A stretch of DNA of 64,000 nucleotides from Rhodospirillales bacterium (GTDB taxonomy: Bacteria; Pseudomonadota; Alphaproteobacteria; Rhodospirillales; Defluviicoccaceae), in contig JADJRE010000009.1 in assembly GCA_016712375.1 (NCBI GenBank), forward strand, positions 62,001 through 126,000, in the 5' to 3' direction. Below the pieces are notes generated by a model, which was given only the letters and a program-made list of their open reading frames with translations, was not told where the DNA came from and made no database searches. Position numbers and translations under genes: made by a program. Shown piece after piece: positions 54,396 through 63,855 of this stretch; position 1 is the stretch's first letter, and the number at the start of each line of letters is the position of its first letter.

Positions 54396-55073
54396 TTAGG
54401 CGGAAACTGCCGAGATGGCCCGCGAAAGGCAGACTTCTAGGGCGTGCTCGAACTCTCTGGCGTTGTGGTGCAACCCTTGATCTTGAGTACCGGTGGGATC
54501 AAGAGACCAGCGGAGCAACCGGAGCTGCGGACCGACAGGTCCACCACACGCTGTGCTGTATACCAGGACACCTTTGTCTCGACTCGGATGTTCAACAAGA
54601 TGATTCCTGACATCGCGACACCCCCTCGCTTCAAACCGGGTTACACCGGGCAGATCAGAACCATGATCGCGCAGGATATCGCGCACCCTGTGCGCGGAGT
54701 AGTAGAATGCCTCAAGCAAGACCCGCAACTCATCGCTTGTCTGAAAAGGATATTGTGCTTGAATCCGAGGATCGGATTTTGTCCCAGATTCCTCATGGAA
54801 TACCTGCTTAAGCACTTCAGGTCTCCGTTGTCTCGGAGGTAAGGTCTTGAGGCCTTCTTCCTGCATTTCTCGTTCAAGCTGCAACAGGCGAGCATGCAGC
54901 CACTGCAGATGGCGCAATCGTGCTCGAACTTCTTGGAGCAGATGGTCTGCGCGTGTGGTCATTGTTTTCTGCCGCAACGCACTAATGTACTGTTCCAGCG
55001 AAACCCGGCATTGCTCAAACATTCGTGCTCGTCGTTCCACCCCTAAATGTGACCCATCGATTAGGCAGCGCAC
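54396..55073 (-). CDS. HEPN-like domain protein, candidate toxin/defence
   Basis: 225 residues from 55073; an ATG at 55022 (MFEQCRVSLEQYISALRQKT) is a likely alternative start. The N-terminus is a coiled coil (LRHLQWLHARLLQLEREMQE). The domain from about residue 110 reads YPFQTSDELRVLLEAFYYSA, HRVRDILRDHG and CRDVRNHLVEHPSRDKGVLV. RNHLVEH fits the R-x4-6-H motif of HEPN ribonucleases. It ends REFEHALEVCLSRAI. It is co-directional with the REase-like gene 30 bp downstream. HEPN proteins are often RNase toxins in defence units. Confidence 0.55.
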   Translation of the reverse strand: MRCLIDGSHLGVERRARMFEQCRVSLEQYISALRQKTMTTRADHLLQEVRARLRHLQWLHARLLQLEREMQEEGLKTLPPRQRRPEVLKQVFHEESGTKSDPRIQAQYPFQTSDELRVLLEAFYYSAHRVRDILRDHGSDLPGVTRFEARGCRDVRNHLVEHPSRDKGVLVYSTACGGPVGPQLRLLRWSLDPTGTQDQGLHHNAREFEHALEVCLSRAISAVSA

Positions 55074-55233
55074 TTCGCGAAACCATCACCGACGAGATCA
55101 AATTCAGCTTCGTGACTGCGGCTTCCGCAGATCGAGGTCAAGCGGACATCGATATTGCATTCCCGCCAGCGTCCGAAGTTGGGATAATTCGTCGGTAGGC
55201 TCCCCAGCCCGCGTTGCGGCCCCGGTGCCGCGC

Positions 55234-58200
55234 TCAGTCGTCTTCGTTCAGGGACAGCAGGGCGGCGTTGCCGCCCGAGGCGGTGGTGTCGATGGTCAGC
55301 GTTCTTTCGTGCACGAAGCGTTCGAACCAGGCGGATGAACATAGGGCAGGGGCGCCGATGCCGGCCGGCGCTTCCAGCCGGTCGGAGATCGGGATCAGCG
55401 GCAGGATCGCTCCGTCGCGATGCGCCAGCCGGCGACCGACAGCGGCCATCACCGGCCGAGGCGCGGCGATGATGGCGCCCGCCAGGCGCGCGACCCCGAG
55501 CAGGTTATCCAGGCTGGCGTCGCCGCCCGGCGCGGCCGAGGCGAGGACGCCGGCGGGCAGGCCGGCGGCGGCCAGAGCGTTTTGAAGCGCGGCCATCGGC
55601 GCGGATGTGTCGCCGCACAGCAGCACGCTGTTGCCGGCGGCAAGCGCAGCGGCGACGGCCGCGATTTGCACCGCCGCATCGGTGTCGGCACCCAGGCAGG
55701 CGAGGACGCCCAGCGGCCGCACCGACAGTTCGTTCCGCTCGCCGGTTGGTCCCGGCAGCGGCAGCGGCCGTTCCCAATGCGCGCGCAGGTGCGCCCCGGC
55801 GAGGTGGATTGCCGCCACTGCGCGCGTATCGCCGCCGCCCGCCGCCAGCCAGTCGGCCGTCCGGCGCAGCAGATCGGCGCGATCGGCAGCCGGAATCGTC
55901 CGCCACAGCGCGCCAGCCGCGGCCGCCGCGGCGACGGCCGCCTCGAGCGCCGCTCGGTCGAAAACCTTTGCCCGCAGCAGCGCGTCTGCGTCGATGGCGG
56001 CGGCGATCGCAGGCGTTGCGGCTTCCGGCAAAGCGTCTTCGCCGGCCACTGGATGGTGCGCCACCAGCCGGTGCAGATAGGCAGGGCCGCCGGCCTTCGG
56101 CCCGGTACCAGACAGGCCGCCGCCGCCGAACGGCTGCACGCCGACGATGGCGCCAATCTGATTGCGATTGACGTAGACGTTGCCGGCGCTGGTGCGCCCG
56201 AAGATGAAGCGCTGGGTCTCGTCGATCCGACTCTGTACGCCCAGAGTCAATCCGTAGCCGGTTGCCTCGATTGCCGAGAGCACCTGCGGCAGACGGTCGG
56301 CGCGCCAGCGGACGACGTGCAGCACCGGCCCGAACACTTCGCCGCGCAACCGCGAAGGCGCATCGATTTCGACCAGCGTGGGCGCGACGAACGAGCCTGT
56401 CGCGGTGTCGGCACCGAGGCGGGCGCGGGCGAGCAGCCGGCTCTCCTCACGCATGCGGGCGATGTGCGTTTCCAGCGTCGTCTGCGCCTCGGCGTCGATC
56501 ACCGGGCCGACGTCGGTCGAGAGGAGCGCCGGATCACCGACGCGAAGTTCGTCCATCGCCCCCGCCAGCATGTCGATGATCTTCGGCGCTACATCCTCCT
56601 GAACGAACAGCAGGCGCAACGCTGAACAGCGTTGACCGGCGCTGCGGAAGGCCGACGCCAGGGCGTCGCGGGTCACCTGCTCAGGCAGCGCCGAAGAGTC
56701 GACGATCATCGCGTTCTGGCCGCCGGTTTCGGCAATCAGCAGCGGCGGAGCGGTGGAAGCAGCGGAAGCGCGTCCCGCCAGCATCTGGTTGATCGATCGG
56801 GCGGTGTCGATCGAACCGGTGAAGACGACGCCCGCGACGCGGTGATCGGCGACCAGGGCGCCGCCGACCCGCGCACCGTCACCCGGCAGCAAATGAAGAA
56901 CGTGGGGAGGAATGCCTGCACGGTGCAGCAGGCGAACTGCCGCGGCGGCGATCAGCGGCGTCTGTTCCGCCGGCTTGGCGATAACGGCGTTGCCCGCCAG
57001 TAGTGCCGCCGTCACCTGACCGGTGAAAATGGCAAGCGGGAAGTTCCACGGGCTGATGCAGGCGATTACGCCGCCACCCGCGGGTTCTACCCGTCGCACG
57101 CCGGCCACTGACAGCGGCAGGGAAAGCGGCCGGCCAAGGTCGAGGCGGCCGCGCGCCGCGTAGTAGCGGCAGAAGTCGGCCGCTTCGCGAACCTCCGCCA
57201 TCGCGTCGGCCACGGTCTTGCCCGCCTCGCGCACCAGCAACGTCATCAGTGCCGGGGTTTCCGCCTCGAGCAGGTCGGCCGCGCGCTCCAGGCAGGCCGC
57301 CCGCGTTTCGACCGCCGCGCCGGCCCAGTCCGCTGCAGTTCCGGCGGCGTCGGACAGCGCCTTCTCGACATCCGCCGCGGTCGCTTCCGTAGCATGACCG
57401 ACGCGGCGACGGCGGTCGGCGGGGGAAAGCACGTCGCGCGCCGTCATGCCCGGGCGGTCCGCACCGCCCACGATTGGGCCGGCGCTTTGATCACTCGCCT
57501 CGGCGGCGGTCATCTGCTCGGCGAGCGACGCCAGCGCCGCCCGATCGGCGAAATCGACTCCGTAAGCGTTCAGGCGCTGCGGCAAGTACATCTCGCGCGG
57601 TGAAGGAATGCGCGGGTTGGCGATGTTGGTCAGGCCGCGCACGCGGACGACCGGATCGGCGACGATCGCTTCGATCGGCAGCCGATCGTCCTGCATGCGG
57701 TTAACGAACGAGCTGTTGGCGCCGTTCTCCAGCAGCCGGCGGACAAGGTATGCCAGCAGATCCTCGTAAGCGCCGACCGGTGCGTAGATGCGCGCGCCAA
57801 TGCCCGGTTCTTCGTGCTCGATGAGCTGCTCGTACAGGGCATCGCCCATGCCATGCAGCCGTTGGAACTCGAGGTCACGACCTTTCCCCGCCAGCTCGAG
57901 TACGGCGGCGATCGTATGCGCGTTGTGGGTCGCGAACTGCGGATAGAACGCTTCCGGCGCGGCGAGGGCGAGCTTGGCGCAGGCCAGATAGGAGACGTCG
58001 GTCGTCGCCTTCCGGGTGAAAACCGGATAGGCGTCCAGCCCCAGTTCCTGTGCCCGTTTGATCTCGGCGTCCCAGTATGCCCCCTTGACCAGCCGCAGCA
58101 TCAGGCGCCGGCCAGACCGCCGCGCCGTCGTCGCCAGCCGGTCGAGCACCACCGGCGCCGCCCGCAGATAGGTCTGCACCACCGCACCCAGGCCTTCCCA

Positions 58201-59127
58201 GCCGGCAAGGTCCGGATCGGCGGCTACTGCCTCAATCACGTCAAGGGTCACCGCCAGGCGCTCGCCTTCCTCGGCGTCGATGGTGAGCCCGATGCCGGCA
58301 CCGGCGGCGGCTTGCGCCAGGGCGCGAACGCGCGGTACCAAGTCGTCGCGCACCCGGCCTACTTGCGCTTCTTCGAAGCGCGGATGCAGCGCCGATAGCT
58401 TTACTGATATTCCCGGCGCCAGGCGCGGATCGGCGGCGTTGCCGCCGTCGGCAGCGCCAATTGCGGCGATGGCACGGGCATAGCTTGCTGCGTAGCGCTC
58501 GGCATCACGCATCGTCCGCGCCGATTCCCCCAGCATGTCGTAGGAAAACCGCCAGCCGCGCCGCTGCATGGGCTGGGCGCGGTCGATCGCCTGTTCGATT
58601 GTCGCTGCCATGACGAATTGGCGGCCGAGAATACGCATCGCCTGCGTCACCGCCTCGCGTACCACCGGCTCGCCCAGCCGCGCCATCAGCCGGCGCATCG
58701 CTGCGGCGACGCCATGTCCGGCTTCGTCGTGCAGGCGCACCAGCCTGCCAGTAAGCATCAGTGCCCAGGTAGACGCGTTCACCAGCACCGAAGCGCTGCG
58801 GCCAAGGTGCTGCTCCCAGTCGGCCGCCGCCAGCTTGTCGCGGATCAGCCGCTCGCGGGTGCGCTCGTCGGGGATGCGCAGCAGCGCCTCGGCGATGCAC
58901 ATCAGCAGCACGCCTTCCTGGGTCGAGAGCCCATAGGCGTGCAGAAACGCGTCCAGACCTTCGCCGAGACGGCGGGAGCGCACCGCTTCCACCAGACGGC
59001 GAGCGCGCGCGTCGATTGTTAATCGCGCCTCGTCCGACAGCTCCAGATCGGCGAGAAGTCGGCGCACGCACGCCGCTCCGTCGCCCGGCATTGGTCCGAT
59101 TGGGTTCGCCGGGACCTCGAAGATCAC
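55234..59127 (-). CDS. putA: Bifunctional proline dehydrogenase / P5C dehydrogenase
   Basis: About 1297 residues. The GTG at 59127 is chosen for its upstream TGGAGGT; the frame's long 5' extension is antisense noise. No ribbon-helix-helix domain is present. The PRODH barrel includes ISVKLSALHPRFEEAQ, RLMLRLVKGAYWDAEIKRAQ, YPQFATHNAHT and the FAD-site ENGANSSFVNRM. The P5CDH half has CISPWNFPLAIFTGQVTAAL, TGSIDTARSI, Glu in IAETGGQNAMIVDSSALPEQ and Cys in SAGQRCSALRLLFVQED. A third, inactive ALDH-like C-terminal domain follows residue 1040, as in type B PutA. It oxidises proline to glutamate at the inner membrane. Confidence 0.93.
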   Translation of the reverse strand: MIFEVPANPIGPMPGDGAACVRRLLADLELSDEARLTIDARARRLVEAVRSRRLGEGLDAFLHAYGLSTQEGVLLMCIAEALLRIPDERTRERLIRDKLAAADWEQHLGRSASVLVNASTWALMLTGRLVRLHDEAGHGVAAAMRRLMARLGEPVVREAVTQAMRILGRQFVMAATIEQAIDRAQPMQRRGWRFSYDMLGESARTMRDAERYAASYARAIAAIGAADGGNAADPRLAPGISVKLSALHPRFEEAQVGRVRDDLVPRVRALAQAAAGAGIGLTIDAEEGERLAVTLDVIEAVAADPDLAGWEGLGAVVQTYLRAAPVVLDRLATTARRSGRRLMLRLVKGAYWDAEIKRAQELGLDAYPVFTRKATTDVSYLACAKLALAAPEAFYPQFATHNAHTIAAVLELAGKGRDLEFQRLHGMGDALYEQLIEHEEPGIGARIYAPVGAYEDLLAYLVRRLLENGANSSFVNRMQDDRLPIEAIVADPVVRVRGLTNIANPRIPSPREMYLPQRLNAYGVDFADRAALASLAEQMTAAEASDQSAGPIVGGADRPGMTARDVLSPADRRRRVGHATEATAADVEKALSDAAGTAADWAGAAVETRAACLERAADLLEAETPALMTLLVREAGKTVADAMAEVREAADFCRYYAARGRLDLGRPLSLPLSVAGVRRVEPAGGGVIACISPWNFPLAIFTGQVTAALLAGNAVIAKPAEQTPLIAAAAVRLLHRAGIPPHVLHLLPGDGARVGGALVADHRVAGVVFTGSIDTARSINQMLAGRASAASTAPPLLIAETGGQNAMIVDSSALPEQVTRDALASAFRSAGQRCSALRLLFVQEDVAPKIIDMLAGAMDELRVGDPALLSTDVGPVIDAEAQTTLETHIARMREESRLLARARLGADTATGSFVAPTLVEIDAPSRLRGEVFGPVLHVVRWRADRLPQVLSAIEATGYGLTLGVQSRIDETQRFIFGRTSAGNVYVNRNQIGAIVGVQPFGGGGLSGTGPKAGGPAYLHRLVAHHPVAGEDALPEAATPAIAAAIDADALLRAKVFDRAALEAAVAAAAAAGALWRTIPAADRADLLRRTADWLAAGGGDTRAVAAIHLAGAHLRAHWERPLPLPGPTGERNELSVRPLGVLACLGADTDAAVQIAAVAAALAAGNSVLLCGDTSAPMAALQNALAAAGLPAGVLASAAPGGDASLDNLLGVARLAGAIIAAPRPVMAAVGRRLAHRDGAILPLIPISDRLEAPAGIGAPALCSSAWFERFVHERTLTIDTTASGGNAALLSLNEDD

Positions 59128-59156
59128 CCCGGCACCTCCAGCGCTTCCATTAGCGC

Positions 59157-59600
59157 TCAGGCGCGGTGGGCTCCGGCGCGCAGGATGTCGGCCTCCTCCA
59201 CCGGCACGATCGTCCGGCCGATTGGCCACAAGGAAAGCAGCGCCAGCTTCAGGTGGGCCCACGCGAATGGGATGCCGATCAGCGTCACCGCCAAGGCGAT
59301 GGCCGTGGCGAGGTGGCCGAGCGCCAGCCACCAGCCGGCGAGCAGCAGCCAGATGATGTTGCCGAGCAGCCCGAACGGCCCCGTGCCAAGGTCGGAACGG
59401 CCGGATACCTCGTCGCGGCGCAAAGCCACGTGGCCGAACGGCAGCAGCGTGTATCCGGCGATGTTGATCGCGGCACGCGCCCACGGCAGGCCGATGATGG
59501 TGATCGCCATGATCACCGCCGCCAACAGCCACGCCGCAGCCATCCAGATGCCGCCGGTAACGATCCACAGGATGTTCAGCAACAGATTCAGCAGCGGCAT
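59157..59600 (-). CDS. yccF: YccF family inner-membrane protein
   Basis: 147 residues from the ATG at 59600, after GGAGGG. Membrane helices are LLNLLLNILWIVTGGIWMAA, WLLAAVIMAITIIGLPWARA and GNIIWLLLAGWWLALGHLAT, with the duplicated YccF motif (GIxxxxxxxxIGIPxAxxxxKLA). It ends PVEEADILRAGAHRA. The function is unknown. It lies 29 bp upstream of the putA start, in the same direction. Confidence 0.88.
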   Translation of the reverse strand: MPLLNLLLNILWIVTGGIWMAAAWLLAAVIMAITIIGLPWARAAINIAGYTLLPFGHVALRRDEVSGRSDLGTGPFGLLGNIIWLLLAGWWLALGHLATAIALAVTLIGIPFAWAHLKLALLSLWPIGRTIVPVEEADILRAGAHRA

Positions 59601-59734
59601 GTGATGCACCCTCCATCCAGCTCTCACCGATAATATGGCAACAGCGGAGGCGATGGCGAGCCCGGCGGGACGCCGCGTCGGCAGTCCGAGCCGGGATTGC
59701 CAGGCGCCTCGGGACGGACTAGGTTCCGCTGCGA

Positions 59735-59811
59735 CGGGGAGTGGCGCAGCCTGGTAGCGCATCTGCTTTGGGAGCAGAGGGTCGCTGGTTCGAATCCAGT
59801 CTCCCCGACCA
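59735..59811 (+). tRNA. tRNA-Pro (anticodon TGG)
   Basis: A 77-nt cloverleaf: acceptor CGGGGAG pairs with CTCCCCG, the D-arm has GGCGCAGCCTGGTAGCGC, the anticodon loop is TTTGGGA with TGG, the T-arm has CTGGTTCGAATCCAG, and an encoded CCA ends at 59811. Confidence 0.97.
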
Positions 59812-60546
59812 TTTTCTTCAGGTACTTAGCGGATCATGGCGGTCAACAAAGGGACGACCGGCTAACAAGGGCTAACAGAACGGTCACTACATGTCCGAGG
59901 ACATCTCCAAAGCCATCGTGCATTCGTTCGGAGCTTCCACAGGTCCGACAGCTCTGCCAGCTTGACCGCCGCCTCCCATGCCGGCATGCGAACCATCACG
60001 ACCAAGATCCTGGACTTTACTGCCGGTCTATCCGAAGCGCGTCCTGGTAGTCGACGACGAGGAGGTCTGTCGGCTGCCGCCTAAGCACGAGCCGGGTTAC
60101 GAGAGCGTCCATTCCGACACGCCCGCGCGGTGACCGGCGCGAACCGGGCTATTCGCTAAAGAGCAGCTGGGTCCGACGCTGTGACAACCTTAAATTTAGG
60201 TGGTCCTACGCTAGTACCCATTGTTTCATATTCTTCATACATGGAACAAAGGCCGACGCGCAATAACGGAGGCTACAAATTAAAGAGTCTTGGATCGTAG
60301 TACCGCTCGCGGAGTATCGATTTCTGCATATTGGCTTGGATTATCGACAGCCCCCTCCAAAGCCAGTTGTAGGCATTGATTGTCCAGACTTCTCCATGCG
60401 ATCTTGGGTATGGGCGAGCGCTCGAAGCACTGTTTCTCGTTGAGGGTGATATGCTACCGTGCGACGGTACCGATTCTGCAGTATATGATCAACTTGTCTA
60501 TCAGCAATAGATTGAAGCGTCTAGTGATATCTTCTTTTGTAACTTC
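59812..60546. other. Low-GC stretch downstream of tRNA-Pro with a response-regulator fragment
   Basis: No intact gene. At about 60020-60133 a frame reads YPKRVLVVDDEEVCRL, the first strand and acidic pair of a receiver domain, then stops. From 60180 to 60540 the DNA is clearly AT-richer, which suggests the remains of an element once integrated at the tRNA. Confidence 0.45.
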
Positions 60547-60834
60547 GTGTCGCTCACCATGCCGGCGGTCAATGCGGCGCGCCGGACGGAAAATCTGGGC
60601 GGGGACTATCAAAAGCGCTTCGATGCCATCTATCCGCGGTTGGCCGAGGCGTACGGCATCCCGCTCTATCCGTTCTTCCTCGACCGTGTTGCGGCCGTTC
60701 CGGCGTTAAACCAGGCCGACGGTATCCACCCGAACGCCAAGGGCGTGGCCGAAATCGTCCGCCGCGTCACTCCGGCGGTGGCCGCCCTGGTCGAGACGGC
60801 GGCAAAGCAATCACCGGCCCGCGCCGGACCGTGA
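60547..60834 (+). pseudogene. GDSL/SGNH arylesterase (TesA-like), C-terminal fragment
   Basis: The frame reads NLGGDYQKRFDAIYPRLAEA, YGIPLYPFFLDRVAAVPALN and QADGIHPNAKGVAEIVRRVT, with the D-x2-H block of the catalytic triad. The Ser-bearing GDSL block and the first 100 residues are absent. It ends 50 bp before the IS1182-like element. Confidence 0.75.
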
Positions 60835-60884
60835 CCTTGGAACGCAGCGCGGCGGGGCAGGCGGGCACCTGCCGTCTTGCACGC

Positions 60885-62343
60885 TTAACAGCCCGTTGAC
60901 GAAGTCCGCCGGCTCTGACTCCATGGGTTGATCAGGGACTTGGGGATTGCCCGGATGGCGCTGGGTCGGCAGGGGGATCGGCAAGGTGATCTGGTGGTGA
61001 CGTGGCGGGAGATGCCGCGGTCGCCGGGGCATGTTTTCTACGATCGGCTTCAGGGGGTGCTGATCGAGGCCGGCTTCGACGCGTTTGCCGAGACGATCTG
61101 CAAGCCGTATTACGCGGCGAAGATGGGGGCACCGTCGGTTCCGCCCGGCCGCTACTTCCGGATGCACATGGTGGGGTATTTCGAGGGCATCGACTCCGAG
61201 CGCGGGATCGAATGGCGCTGTGCGGATTCGCTGTCGCTGCGGGAGTTCCTGCGGCTGCGGACGACCGAGCGGGTGCCGGATCATTCCTGGCTGTCGAAGA
61301 CGCGCTCGCGCCTGCCCGCCGAGGTTCACGAGACGGTATTCGGCTGGGTGCTGGCGCTGCTCGCCGAGCGCGGCCTGGTGAAAGGCGAGCGGATCGGCGT
61401 CGATGCCTCGACCATGGAGGCGAACGCCGCGCTTCGGACGATCGTGCGCCGGGAGACGGGCGAGACCTACCGGGAGATGCTGAAGCGGATGGCCACGGAA
61501 AGCGGCATCGAGACGCCGTCCGCCGACGATCTCGTTCGCATCGATCGCGCCCGCAAGGGCAAGAAGCTGTCCAACGCGGACTGGGTGAGCGGGACCGATC
61601 CCGAGGCGATGATCGCCAAGATGAAAGACGGCACCACGCGTCTGGCCTACAAGCCGGAACACGCCGTCGATCTCGACACCGGCGCGGTGGTCGCGGCGGA
61701 GATCCACCGGCGGACGAGGGCGACACGACGACGTTGCCGGGCACGCTGGAGGCGGCGGCGGCGAACCTGGCTTCAGGTCGATCCGCGCCTGCGACGGCCG
61801 AGCCCGCCGAACTCGTCGCCGACAAAGGCTACCACTCCCGGCGGTGCTGAAAGACCTCGACGGCGGTGTCTGGAAGACGCGGATCGCCGAGCCGCAGCGC
61901 AAGAGCTTCTCTCGCTGGCACGGCGACACCGAGGCGCGGGACGCCGTCTACGCCAACCGCAACCGGCTCCGCTCCGCGGTCGGCAAGGCGGCGATGCGAA
62001 AACGGGCCGAGATCGTCGAGCGATCGTTCGCTCACACTCTGGAGCGCGGCATGCGGCGGACCTGGCTTCGCGGCCGGGAAAACGTCCACAAGCGCTACCT
62101 GATCCACGTCGCCGGCCACAACCTCGGCATCCTGATGCGCCATCTGATCGGCGTCGGCACCCCAAGGGAGGCCGCCGCCCGCGGCCAGGTGCTGCTGTTC
62201 GTCGTTCATAGCGAGGAGATTCTGGCGATGCTCCTCTTCGCTGTCCCTGACACCGACGGCCGTGGCGACTTCGCCCTCCTCATCGTCGCCGTCACCGCCA
62301 ACCCGACATGATCACAACGGATACATCGTCAACGGGCTGTTAA
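60885..62343 (+). mobile_element. IS1182-like insertion sequence with 18-bp matching ends
   Basis: TTAACAGCCCGTTGACGA (60885-60902) and its exact complement (62326-62343) bound the element. TTAA at each edge is probably the 4-bp target duplication. The transposase (60955-62311) starts MALGRQGDRQGDLVVTWREM and carries the DUF772 and DDE regions (GERIGVDASTMEANAALRTI, LVADKGYHSRR, WLRGRENVHKRYLIHVAGHN). Single-base shifts near 61710 and 61850 break it, so this copy is probably inactive. Confidence 0.88.
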
Positions 62344-63851
62344 GTTCCACAAAACGTCTGGTAGACCCTGTCCGTAGCGGCGGGCGGCTCCGCATAGTGG
62401 GCCAGGGCCGAGTTGTCCTCGAACGGGCGCTGCAGCAGCGTCCGCAGGGTCTCGAAGGGCTGCAGGTCGCCGTCAATCGCGGCACTCAACGCCGCCTCAA
62501 CGCGATGGTTGCGCGGAATAAACGCCGGATTGACCGCGCGCATCGCCGCTGCCCGCTCGCCGGGATGCCGGGGTTCGCGCGCGGTGCGCTGGCGCCAGCG
62601 GTCCACCCACTGATCAAAGTCGTGTGGTAACGAGAACAGCGCTCGGACCCGATCGGCGGCGCAATCGTCCTCGGCGGCGTCGCTGAGTCGGCGGAATGTC
62701 AGGGTGTAGTCGGCGCCGCCCCGATGCATCACGTCGAGCAGTTCACGGATGAATGTCGAATCGTCGGCTTCGGCCGTCGCCAGCCCCAGTTTCTGCCGCA
62801 TCCCCTCCAGCCAGAACGCCTCGAACTGATACGGAAACGCCTCCAGCACCGCGGTCGCCTGGTTGCTCCCAACCTCACGGTCGGGGTCGAGCAGCGGCAG
62901 CAGACATTCAGCGAGCCGGCACAGATTCCATACAGCGATCGCCGGCTGGTTGGCGAACGCGTAACGGCCACCGTGATCGATCGAACTGAAGACGGTCGCC
63001 GGGTCGTACATATCCATGAACGCACACGGACCGTAGTCGATCGTCTCACCGGAAATGGCCATGTTGTCGGTATTCATGACACCATGAATGAAGCCGACGT
63101 GCATCCAGCCGGCAATCAGCCGCGCCTGCCGCTGCGCCACCGCTGTCAGAAAGGCGAGGTAGGGCTGCGGCTGCGCGGCCAGCGCCGGATCATGCCGGGC
63201 AATGGCGTAGTCGGCGAGGCAGCGCACCGCCTCGACGTCGCCGCGGGCGGCGAAGAACTGGAACGTGCCGACACGGATGTGACTGGCGGCCACCCGGGTC
63301 AACACCGCCCCGGGCAACACCGTTTCGCGATAAACCGGCTCGCCGGTGGCAACCGCCGCCAGCGCGCGCGTGGTTGGCACGCCCAGCGCCTGCATCGCCT
63401 CGCTGACCAGGTATTCGCGCAGCACCGGGCCCACCGCGGCGCGGCCGTCGCCACGCCGGGAAAAGGGCGTGCGACCGCTGCCCTTGAGTTGGATGTCCTG
63501 CCGGCGATCGTGGCGATCGATCACTTCCCCCAGCAGGATGGCGCGCCCGTCGCCCAATTGCGGGACGAAGCGGCCGAACTGATGGCCGGCATAAGCGGCG
63601 GCAATTGGCTCGGCGCCGTACGGCAGGCGATTACCGGAGAACAGAGCGGCGCCGTCCGCCAAAACGCCCGGCCCGTCAAGGCGAAGGCTGTCGGCAAGCG
63701 CATGGTTGAAGGCAATCAGCCGCGGCGCCGAAACCGGTTGCGGCAGAACGCTGGCATGGAATCGCTCAGGCAGTCGTCGATAGGTGTTGTCGAAACGAAA
63801 ATCCAGCCGCAGGCCGGCGCCGCCGTTGTTGTTGATGGCCGTTTCGTCCAC
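62340..63851 (-). CDS. selO: Protein adenylyltransferase SelO (YdiU family)
   Basis: About 503 residues. The GTG at 63851 is favoured because it lies 4 bp after the upstream stop; the longer TTG start at 63893 overlaps that gene. It has the pseudokinase-fold motifs FGRFVPQLGDGRAILLGEVI, DIQLKGSGRTPFSRRGDGRA, GFIHGVMNTDNMAISGETID with the catalytic Asp, and YGPCAFMDMYDPATVFSSID. The end YQTFCGT is usual for the family. SelO transfers AMP to proteins in redox stress. Its TAA lies within the TTAA at the edge of the IS1182-like element, so the insertion kept the frame end. Confidence 0.9.
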   Translation of the reverse strand: MDETAINNNGGAGLRLDFRFDNTYRRLPERFHASVLPQPVSAPRLIAFNHALADSLRLDGPGVLADGAALFSGNRLPYGAEPIAAAYAGHQFGRFVPQLGDGRAILLGEVIDRHDRRQDIQLKGSGRTPFSRRGDGRAAVGPVLREYLVSEAMQALGVPTTRALAAVATGEPVYRETVLPGAVLTRVAASHIRVGTFQFFAARGDVEAVRCLADYAIARHDPALAAQPQPYLAFLTAVAQRQARLIAGWMHVGFIHGVMNTDNMAISGETIDYGPCAFMDMYDPATVFSSIDHGGRYAFANQPAIAVWNLCRLAECLLPLLDPDREVGSNQATAVLEAFPYQFEAFWLEGMRQKLGLATAEADDSTFIRELLDVMHRGGADYTLTFRRLSDAAEDDCAADRVRALFSLPHDFDQWVDRWRQRTAREPRHPGERAAAMRAVNPAFIPRNHRVEAALSAAIDGDLQPFETLRTLLQRPFEDNSALAHYAEPPAATDRVYQTFCGT

Positions 63852-63855
63852 CGCG

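Noticed and set aside
59128..59616. N-terminal 160-codon extension of the putA frame
   Set aside because: It overlaps the yccF gene on the same strand in another frame, has no family similarity, and a strong ribosome binding site precedes the GTG at 59127.
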